Shown one piece after another: positions 1-4,522 of a stretch of DNA of 6,258 nucleotides. Each line of letters starts with the position of its first letter. Position 1 is the stretch's first letter. The DNA is from Eubacteriales Family XIII. Incertae Sedis bacterium (GTDB lineage Bacteria > Bacillota > Clostridia > Peptostreptococcales > Anaerovoracaceae), in the NCBI GenBank assembly GCA_031283865.1, contig JAITAX010000190.1, positions 1-6,258 on the forward strand, given 5' to 3'. Position numbers and translations under genes: made by a program. The notes below the pieces were generated by a model that saw only the letters and a program-made list of their open reading frames with translations, was not told the DNA's origin and made no database searches.

Positions 1-776
1 ATCCCGTCGTTTTCGGCTTGTATCGCGAACGAGCCGTCGCGTATCGCGACGCCGTCACGCCCGCGCAGCCCGTCCGCCTTTGCCGTCACGCTGATGCGGC
101 CGCCCGTGACGACGAGCATGTCTTTCGCTTCGACGGCATTGCCGCAGTTGCCCGTCACGCTGAGCGCGCCGCTCCCGTTGATCGTCAGGCTGTCCTGCGC
201 GAACACGGCGGCGTCCGGCGCGTCCTCTTCCTCCGCGTCCGCGTAGACGGCGGCGTCGGCAATCGCGTTTTCCGTTCCGTCCGCGAGGACGAGTACGGTC
301 TTGGCGGCCTGCTTCGCGTAGATCACGCAGCCGCTCGCGCTGTGCAGATCGACGCCGTTCAGCACGAGCCGCACCACGGCGTCCTTGCCCGCGTCGATGC
401 GGATCTGCCCGTCGTCGAGCACGCCCGCGAATACGTAGGTCCCCGCCGCGTCTATCGTGACGACGCCGTCCGCAAAGGCCGCGCCGCTCCCGCTGACGGC
501 GGCGCCGGCGCCGTTCAGCGCAATCCGCGCGTCCGCGGTCTTTTCATCCCACGCGGCGTCGAGATCCGCGTCGTCATAGCCGTATGCCGAGACCGCCGCT
601 TCCGTTTCCGCAGCCGTCTCTTCGGGCGGGGTTTCCGGCGGGGTTTCCGAAGCGCAGGCGGCGAAAAGCGCCGCGACCGGCAATAAAGCCGCGCACAGCA
701 CCCACGCGCGCAGTCTTTTTTTCACGCGTGCGCGTCCCATGCTTCCCGCATTTTCTGTCTTTTTTTTGTTTTTCAA
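1..776 (-). CDS. Carbohydrate-binding domain lipoprotein, Cthe_2159/DUF4353 family (3' end cut by window edge)
   Basis: The reading frame is open from the start to the window edge, giving 258 whole codons; the C-terminus is missing. From the TTG start the product has a Lys/Arg-rich n-region, a hydrophobic stretch (about residues 24-40) and a lipobox-like LFAAC with Cys41. This predicts a lipid-anchored protein on the outer face of the membrane. A short acidic Pro/Glu/Thr spacer follows (ETPPETPPEE), then repetitive strand-rich sequence with GTYVFAG, RLVLNGVDLHS, LTINGSGALSVTGN and GLRGRDGVAI motifs. These are typical of the Cthe_2159 right-handed beta-helix family, whose founding member binds polygalacturonate-type polysaccharides. 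The ligand here is unknown. TTG776 is preferred because AGGAGGG lies 5 nt upstream; ATG740 and GTG725 are in frame but lack a good ribosome binding site. It is the third gene of the operon, 107 nt after the DUF4956 gene. Family assignment is confident, function is not. Confidence 0.82.
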   Translation of the reverse strand, partial: MKNKKKTENAGSMGRARVKKRLRAWVLCAALLPVAALFAACASETPPETPPEETAAETEAAVSAYGYDDADLDAAWDEKTADARIALNGAGAAVSGSGAAFADGVVTIDAAGTYVFAGVLDDGQIRIDAGKDAVVRLVLNGVDLHSASGCVIYAKQAAKTVLVLADGTENAIADAAVYADAEEEDAPDAAVFAQDSLTINGSGALSVTGNCGNAVEAKDMLVVTGGRISVTAKADGLRGRDGVAIRDGSFAIQAENDG

Positions 777-781
777 ATTTA

Positions 782-788
782 CCCTCCT
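782..788 (-). promoter_or_regulatory. Ribosome binding site selecting a TTG start for the lipoprotein
   Basis: Read on the minus strand the bases are AGGAGGG, followed by TAAAT and then TTG at 776-774. The spacing is optimal for this TTG and far too long (over 40 nt) for the in-frame ATG at 740. This is the main evidence for the non-ATG start. Confidence 0.65.
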
Positions 789-860
789 GCCTGTATCTAT
801 TCGTATCTGCCCACATATCATTTCGATTTTTGCAATCGGATCCAAGGATTTCCCGATTTT

Positions 861-879
861 CGGCGCTGCGCGGGCGCCG
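861..879. repeat. Short GC-rich hairpin just after the DUF4956 stop codon
   Basis: CGGCGC (861-866) and GCGCCG (874-879) form a 6-bp perfect stem with a 7-nt loop. On the minus-strand transcript it starts 4 nt after the stop codon and is followed by AAAA rather than a U-tract, so it does not look like an intrinsic terminator. It could stabilise or attenuate the operon mRNA before the lipoprotein gene. In such GC-rich DNA it may also be chance. Confidence 0.3.
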
Positions 880-883
880 CGCC

Positions 884-1561
884 TCACAGCGCATCCGCCG
901 ACGTCTGCTCGCGGCTCAGGCTTATGTTCAGATTGCCGTTTCGGCAGCGCAATGCGTCGATAAACGCTTTCGGCACGGCGGGGGATTTGAGGCGAACGGA
1001 ATAGGTCAGCTCGTACAGACTGCCCATGCTCACGGTCTTCACGCGGTCCAGCGTGGCGCTGTCCGTGTAGGTCAAAAAGAGATCGTCGAACAAGCCGTCG
1101 TAATCGAGGTTTTCCGGTATGACAATTTTCAATATCCGCGTATCGGGGTCCCCGTTCCCGAAGCGGCTGAAAGAGAGCGCGCAGTGCGCCGCGCCGATGA
1201 GGGCGAGAAACACCAAGCCGTAGAACAGATAGCCCATACCCGTGACAAAACCTATCGCCATGGCGAAGAAGATGCTGCCGATGTCCCCGGCGCTGCCCGG
1301 TATGGAGCGGAACCGGACCAAGCTGAACGCGCCGGCCACGGCGATGCCCGCGCCGATGTTGCCGTTCACGAGCATAATCACGATCTGCACCATGGGCGGC
1401 AGAAGCGCCAGCGCAACGACAAAATTCTTGTTGTACCTGCCTTTCAGCATGTGGATGCAGGCAATGCACAGCCCGAACACGATGGACGCCGCCGTGCAGA
1501 GCAGGACGCCGCTGAGGGTCAATTGCGCGCCGATCACGCTGCCTGTCAAGCGATCAAGCAT
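884..1561 (-). CDS. DUF4956 domain-containing membrane protein
   Basis: The product is 225 aa. Hydrophobic segments at about residues 14-38, 46-66, 94-112 and 113-131 make the first half a multi-pass inner-membrane domain. The loop AFSLVRFRSIPGSAGDIGS (78-96) followed by IFFAMAIGFVTGMGY is the DUF4956 signature. Residues about 140-225 are soluble, with alternating strand/helix character (TRILKIVIPENLDYDG, then LYELTYSVRLKS), probably a small cytosolic alpha/beta domain. The biochemical role of the family is unknown; the membrane core and C-terminal domain loosely recall MgtC-type proteins, which is my inference. The ATG at 1561 is chosen over an upstream in-frame ATG at 1591 because AGGAGG (1572-1577) lies between the two. 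The start overlaps the 3' end of the VTC gene by 8 nt, implying translational coupling and cooperation between the products. DUF4956 genes next to VTC-domain genes are a recurring bacterial arrangement. Confidence 0.9.
   Translation of the reverse strand: MLDRLTGSVIGAQLTLSGVLLCTAASIVFGLCIACIHMLKGRYNKNFVVALALLPPMVQIVIMLVNGNIGAGIAVAGAFSLVRFRSIPGSAGDIGSIFFAMAIGFVTGMGYLFYGLVFLALIGAAHCALSFSRFGNGDPDTRILKIVIPENLDYDGLFDDLFLTYTDSATLDRVKTVSMGSLYELTYSVRLKSPAVPKAFIDALRCRNGNLNISLSREQTSADAL
1554..1561 (-). other. 8-nt overlap coupling VTC and DUF4956 genes
   Basis: On the minus strand the bases ATGCTTGA contain the start ATG of the DUF4956 gene and the TGA stop of the VTC gene in another frame. The ribosome binding site of the second gene (1572-1577) lies inside the first. 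This predicts coupled translation at a fixed ratio. Confidence 0.8.
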
Positions 1562-2276
1562 GGGCGGACCGCCTCCTTTCACCGAGGGCATCCCGCAGGA
1601 TATGCTCCGTGTAGCAAAATCCGTACTTGGAGAACGAAGCGGGGAATACAGCTTCTTCGTTCAGTATGCGGCACAGCCAAGACGGAAGATTCCCCGAGTT
1701 CTTCACCTCCATCAGGATCACGTCCTCCAATATCGCCCGCCCGCGCGCAGCGCTGTCGAGCCGCAGATCCGTCAGCCTGAAGCGTATGCCGGAATCGAAA
1801 GTTATGCGCAAATCGCCGTCGGCCTCCGCCCCTTTCAGCGCGACGCGCTCATACGCGAGGAAGAGTTTTGCCGACACGGGATAGCGGGACAGGAAGTATT
1901 CGATCTCCCGCGCGATCTGTGAGCCGTTCGCGAGGGCCGCGTCCGCGCTGCGCGGAAAGTCCCTTGCCTCCGCGTAAGGGAGCCTGATCCTGCGCTTGCT
2001 GACAATCCCGTCGTATTTCTTTTTCAATTCCAGAAAGACGGGCGTGTCGTCGCGCGGACTTTCGTAGCAGCGCAGCCGCAACTTCTCCTTGTAAAGAGGC
2101 TTTTCGACGGAGGCGCGGATGAGATCAAAGCCGGCGGTGTCGTAGTACAGGTTAAAAACCGTGTAGGCGCCGTAGGCGTCCCGCGTCATCCTGCCCGCCA
2201 GTCGGACCGCAAGCGCCGCGTACTGCGCCGCGTTCAGCCGGTATTTTTTTTCGTATCGTCGGAAAACCGTTTGCAT
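1554..2276 (-). CDS. VTC domain polyphosphate polymerase-like protein
   Basis: The product is 240 aa with no signal peptide or membrane segment, so it is predicted to be cytosolic or membrane-associated. It matches the VTC-domain fold, the catalytic domain of yeast Vtc4 that polymerises ATP gamma-phosphate into polyphosphate inside a basic tunnel. Visible motifs in order are RRYEKKYRL (6-14), FNLYYDT (41-47), KEKLRLRCY (63-71), FLELKKKYDGIVSKRR (81-96), YERVAL (142-147), RITFDSGIRFR (157-167), LEDVILMEVK (183-192) and SFSKYGFCY (214-222). The alternating Lys/Arg strands, the acidic Glu in MEVK and the Lys in SKYG correspond in pattern to the phosphate-binding and metal-binding positions of the family. 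The length is usual for a stand-alone bacterial VTC protein; there is no SPX domain. ATG2276 is chosen over ATG2339 because AGGAGG sits 5 nt upstream and the predicted promoter lies between the two. It is the first gene of the operon. Polymerase activity is inferred from the family. Confidence 0.9.
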   Translation of the reverse strand: MQTVFRRYEKKYRLNAAQYAALAVRLAGRMTRDAYGAYTVFNLYYDTAGFDLIRASVEKPLYKEKLRLRCYESPRDDTPVFLELKKKYDGIVSKRRIRLPYAEARDFPRSADAALANGSQIAREIEYFLSRYPVSAKLFLAYERVALKGAEADGDLRITFDSGIRFRLTDLRLDSAARGRAILEDVILMEVKNSGNLPSWLCRILNEEAVFPASFSKYGFCYTEHILRDALGERRRSAHA

Positions 2277-2281
2277 CCCTG

Positions 2282-2287
2282 CCTCCT
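2282..2287 (-). promoter_or_regulatory. Ribosome binding site of the VTC gene
   Basis: AGGAGG on the minus strand, 5 nt before ATG2276. It fixes the start 21 codons inside the longest possible reading frame, whose upstream part would overlap the promoter. Confidence 0.8.
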
Positions 2288-2295
2288 GCAATCTC

Positions 2296-2315
2296 CCGGC
2301 GCTTCGCCGCGCCGG
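2296..2315. repeat. Hairpin in the predicted 5' leader of the VTC operon
   Basis: CCGGCGC (2296-2302) and GCGCCGG (2309-2315) form a perfect 7-bp GC stem with a 6-nt loop, GGCGAA on the transcript. If transcription starts about 7 nt after the -10 at 2326-2331, the stem forms at the extreme 5' end of the mRNA and ends 8 nt before the ribosome binding site. It could protect the 5' end or modulate initiation. There is no U-tract, so it is not a terminator. Confidence 0.4.
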
Positions 2316-2325
2316 TTTTACCGAC

Positions 2326-2355
2326 AGTATAAAACGCAAAACTTAAATCAGTCTG
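2326..2355 (-). promoter_or_regulatory. Predicted promoter of the VTC/DUF4956/lipoprotein operon
   Basis: On the minus strand TATACT (2331-2326) matches the -10 consensus at five of six positions. With an 18-nt spacer the -35 position reads CAGACT (2355-2350), which shares only the GAC core of TTGACA and lies wholly inside the left arm of the palindrome. A weak -35 embedded in an operator suggests regulated rather than constitutive expression. The start of transcription would be near 2319, giving a leader of about 40 nt. Confidence 0.55.
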
Positions 2356-2382
2356 AAAAATCTCTTTCAGACTGATTTAAGT
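2341..2382. repeat. Perfect 18-bp inverted repeat (candidate operator) between divergent promoters
   Basis: ACTTAAATCAGTCTGAAA (2341-2358) is followed after 6 nt (AATCTC) by its exact reverse complement (2365-2382). It is AT-rich against a GC-rich background and lies between two divergent transcription units, so it is not a terminator for either. Both arms contain CAGACT reading outward, 18 nt from a -10-like hexamer. The simplest reading is a dimer-binding operator controlling both directions. The adjacent response regulator is the obvious candidate, although OmpR-type regulators more often bind direct repeats. Confidence 0.75.
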
Positions 2383-2412
2383 CTTCTCTGCTAATATTAA
2401 GAATGATACAAT
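2368..2412 (+). promoter_or_regulatory. Predicted promoter(s) of the two-component operon
   Basis: Two overlapping options are visible. One mirrors the leftward promoter: CAGACT (2368-2373) in the right palindrome arm, 18 nt, then TAATAT (2392-2397). The other is an extended -10, TGATACAAT (2404-2412), which has no good -35 but whose -35 position (2384-2389) abuts the palindrome. Either way the palindrome overlaps or touches the polymerase site, implying autoregulation. Confidence 0.45.
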
Positions 2413-2431
2413 GGTACTGCCTGCCCGGTTT

Positions 2432-2457
2432 GCGCGCTGCGGTTGAAGCGCGCTGCG
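2432..2457. repeat. 10-bp direct repeat in the leader of the response regulator gene
   Basis: GCGCGCTGCG occurs at 2432-2441 and again at 2448-2457, a 16-bp period. Because GCGCGC is self-complementary, the two copies can also pair as a 6-bp stem. It lies downstream of the predicted promoter and about 50 nt before the start codon. It could be a secondary protein-binding site or leader structure; chance is possible. Confidence 0.35.
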
Positions 2458-2496
2458 AATCAGCGCCACCGGAATCGAACAGACGCCGGGATTGAA

Positions 2497-2502
2497 AGGA
2501 GG
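2497..2502 (+). promoter_or_regulatory. Ribosome binding site selecting a GTG start for the response regulator
   Basis: AGGAGG lies 6 nt before GTG2509. The upstream in-frame TTG at 2443 lies within the leader direct repeat and would add 22 residues outside the receiver domain, so GTG2509 is preferred. Confidence 0.8.
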
Positions 2503-2508
2503 GGCCGC

Positions 2509-3192
2509 GTGAACATCTTAATCGCGGAGGACGAGCGCCGTCTTGCGGAGGCCCTCGCGCAGATCATGAAGAATCAAAAATACAGGGTCGATCTCGTATA
2601 CGACGGCGCAGACGGCTTGGATTACGCGATGAGCGGGCGCTACGACGCCGTGATCCTCGACGTGATGCTCCCGCGCATGGACGGCTTCGCCGTCGTGAAG
2701 CGGCTGCGCGAGGCCAAGAACGCGACGCCTGTTCTGCTGCTGACGGCGCGGGACGAGGTGGCCGACAAGGTGAAAGGGCTCGACTGCGGCGCCGACGATT
2801 ACCTGACAAAGCCTTTCTCTCCCGAGGAACTTCTGGCGAGGGTCCGCGCGCTCACAAGGCGGCGGGGCGAGGTCGTCCTCGACGTCCTCACTTTCGCGGA
2901 CCTCACGCTGCAACTTTCCGCCGGCGCCCTGCGCTGCGGCGAGAAATCCGTGCATATCAGCTTCAAAGAACTGGAGATCCTGAAGATTTTAATGTCCAAT
3001 CCGCAGCGGATTACGACGAAAGAAACGCTGATCGACAAGGTATGGGGCAGCGACTCGAACGCCGAGGACAATACGGTGGAAGCGCATATCTCTTTTCTGC
3101 GCAAAAAATTCTTCTATCTCGGCGCGAATGTCGGCATAGAAACGGCCCGCAAGATGGGCTATCGCTTGGAGGAAAAAAGACGTGATCCGTGA
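2509..3192 (+). CDS. Response regulator transcription factor, OmpR/PhoB family
   Basis: The product is 227 aa, the normal length for the family. The receiver domain (about 1-116) starts VNILIAEDE with the acidic pair E7/D8. D51 in LDVMLPRMDG is the phospho-acceptor, and T79, Y98 and K101 (LTAR, DDYLTKPF) complete the switch and active-site set. The C-terminal winged-helix DNA-binding domain (about 128-221) contains the transactivation-loop and recognition-helix region NTVEAHISFLRKKF (188-201) and ends with the wing motif TARKMGYRL. All key residues are present, so it should be activated by phosphorylation from the adjacent kinase and then bind DNA. It overlaps the kinase gene by 11 nt. The divergent promoter region with the palindrome at 2341-2382 is the obvious place to look for its binding. 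The GTG start is supported by the strong upstream AGGAGG. Confidence 0.96.
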   Translation: MNILIAEDERRLAEALAQIMKNQKYRVDLVYDGADGLDYAMSGRYDAVILDVMLPRMDGFAVVKRLREAKNATPVLLLTARDEVADKVKGLDCGADDYLTKPFSPEELLARVRALTRRRGEVVLDVLTFADLTLQLSAGALRCGEKSVHISFKELEILKILMSNPQRITTKETLIDKVWGSDSNAEDNTVEAHISFLRKKFFYLGANVGIETARKMGYRLEEKRRDP

Positions 3193-4420
3193 ACTGCGCA
3201 AAAAATTCATCGCGATCAACATGCTCTTGATCTTCCTCGTGCTGCTCATCGTGTTTTCGGCGATCTGTGTTTCCGGCTACAAGAGCGAAACGGAGGAAAG
3301 CCGCGTGATGCTGCGGATGCTGGCGGACAGGCGGGACGATCAGAAGCCGCGCCCTTTCTACGTGGGACAGCGCCTGCCGGATGATTTTGTGCCGGTCCCC
3401 GCGTTCGTGTTTCGCGTGAACACAGCCGAAATTCCGCGACTGCTCTTCGCGGAGAACATCAGCGTGACCGAGGGCAGTCTGCGCCAAATCGCGCGGGAGG
3501 TCATGGCTGCGACGGGCAACGAGGGCGTGCTGCGCTCTTACAACCTGCGCTTTCTCAAGCGCTCCGAATACGGCGGCCTCAAAGTCGCGCTCATCGATCT
3601 GTCCGAGGAGCGGGCGGCGGTGCGCAACACATTCCTGCTCTCCGCGCTCTCCCTGCTCGCTTCGCTCGCGGCTTTCTTCGTCGTCAGCTTCTTTCTGTCC
3701 GGATGGGTATTCAAGCCGGCGGAGCGCGCGTGGCAGCAACAGCGCCGTTTCGCGGCCGACGCCTCCCACGAGTTAAAGACGCCCCTGACCGTCATTCTCG
3801 CCAACGCGGGCATACTGAAAAGCGGCTGCGGCGAACTGCCGGCGCGGGAGCTGCTGCGGTGGATCGACAACACGGAGGCCGAAGCGAAAAGGATGAAGAA
3901 ATTGGTGGACGACCTGCTGTTTCTCGCGAAATCGGACGGTGCCGGACCGCCGGCCGCTCACGTCAAGGTCAATTTCAGCGAACTCGTCCACAGCGCCGCC
4001 CTCTCTTTTGAATCGCTCGCGTTCGGCCGGGGGATACAGATTGACGCGAGCCGCGTCGATTCGGATGTCTTCGTGAACGGCGACGAAATCCTGCTTCACC
4101 GGCTCGTATCCATCCTGCTGGACAACGCCGTCAAGTATTCCGACGAGGCGGGAACCGTAAGCCTGTCCCTGAGCGCCCGCCGGTCGAGGGCGGCGCTTTC
4201 CGTTCACAACAGCGGCGTCCCCATCCCGGCAGACGAACTCGCGCATCTGTTCGAGCGTTTCTATCGCGCGGACCGCGCGCGAAGCGGTGAGGGCTACGGG
4301 CTGGGGCTATCCATCGCCGAGAGCATCGCGGCGCATTGCGGCGGCAGAATCGTCGCGGAGAGCGACGAAGCGCGCGGCACCGTATTCACGGCGTCCTTTC
4401 CCGTCTGCCGCGAGAGCTGA
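3182..4420 (+). CDS. Membrane sensor histidine kinase
   Basis: The product is 412 aa. A transmembrane helix at about 9-31, an extracytoplasmic sensor region at about 32-148 and a second helix at about 150-173 place the sensor outside. No HAMP domain is evident; a short linker (WVFKPAERAWQQQRRF) leads directly into the dimerisation domain. The H-box FAADASHELKTPL carries the phosphorylated His196. The ATPase domain has the N-box ILLDNAVKYS (N315), a G1-type HNSGVPIP, the F-box LFERFYRAD and the G2 box GEGYGLGLS. It should autophosphorylate and pass phosphate to D51 of the upstream regulator. The sensor region has no domain I recognise, so the signal is unknown. The GTG start at 3182 is supported by GGAGG (3168-3172) inside the preceding gene and by the positively charged MIRELRKKF just before the first helix. 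The 11-nt overlap predicts coupled translation. Confidence 0.95.
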   Translation: MIRELRKKFIAINMLLIFLVLLIVFSAICVSGYKSETEESRVMLRMLADRRDDQKPRPFYVGQRLPDDFVPVPAFVFRVNTAEIPRLLFAENISVTEGSLRQIAREVMAATGNEGVLRSYNLRFLKRSEYGGLKVALIDLSEERAAVRNTFLLSALSLLASLAAFFVVSFFLSGWVFKPAERAWQQQRRFAADASHELKTPLTVILANAGILKSGCGELPARELLRWIDNTEAEAKRMKKLVDDLLFLAKSDGAGPPAAHVKVNFSELVHSAALSFESLAFGRGIQIDASRVDSDVFVNGDEILLHRLVSILLDNAVKYSDEAGTVSLSLSARRSRAALSVHNSGVPIPADELAHLFERFYRADRARSGEGYGLGLSIAESIAAHCGGRIVAESDEARGTVFTASFPVCRES

Positions 4421-4463
4421 GCGCGCGAAAGACGACTTTGCCGGCTTTTGCCGCATTGCGAAA

Positions 4464-4492
4464 GGGAGGCCGCGCCTGCGGCGCGACCTCCC
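4464..4492. terminator. Bidirectional hairpin between convergent genes
   Basis: GGGAGGCCGCGCC (4464-4476), a 3-nt loop and GGCGCGACCTCCC (4480-4492) form a 13-bp stem with one C/A mismatch. It lies 43 nt after the kinase stop and 31 nt beyond the stop of the convergent SLH gene, the expected place for a shared terminator. Neither side has a true U-tract: CCTCTCTGTCC follows on the plus strand and TTTCGC on the minus strand. Termination efficiency is therefore uncertain. Confidence 0.6.
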
Positions 4493-4522
4493 CCTCTCTG
4501 TCCGATTCCTATTGCTTCTGCG

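Noticed and set aside
18..686. Plus-strand open frame of 222 codons opposite the lipoprotein gene
   Set aside because: It is antisense to a clear lipoprotein with a signal peptide and family motifs, and its own translation is Arg/Val-rich without features.
777..883. A separate promoter for the lipoprotein gene in the 107-nt gap
   Set aside because: I found no -35/-10 pair with acceptable spacing on the minus strand; transcription from the VTC promoter is the simpler view.
584..1780. Long plus-strand open frame of 398 codons across the lipoprotein start, DUF4956 and VTC genes
   Set aside because: It is antisense to two recognisable genes, is Arg/Ala/His-rich with no domain, and is the expected shadow of high-GC coding DNA.
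2277..2339. Upstream extension of the VTC protein to ATG2339
   Set aside because: It would start upstream of the predicted -10 and has no ribosome binding site, whereas ATG2276 has AGGAGG at 5 nt.
2341..2382. The 18-bp inverted repeat as an intrinsic terminator or transposon end
   Set aside because: It lies between divergent genes, has a short 6-nt loop and no U-tract, and no transposase or target-site duplication is present; a shared operator fits better.
2411..2446. Tiny leader open frame (ATG GTA CTG ... TGA) upstream of the response regulator
   Set aside because: It overlaps the extended -10 element and has no ribosome binding site, so it is probably not transcribed or translated.
4205..4230. 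Apparent loss of the Asp in the kinase G1 motif (HNSGVP instead of DxGxG)
   Set aside because: An N-x-G-x-P-I version is common in active Firmicutes kinases, and the N-, F- and G2-boxes are intact, so this is not evidence of a degenerate kinase.
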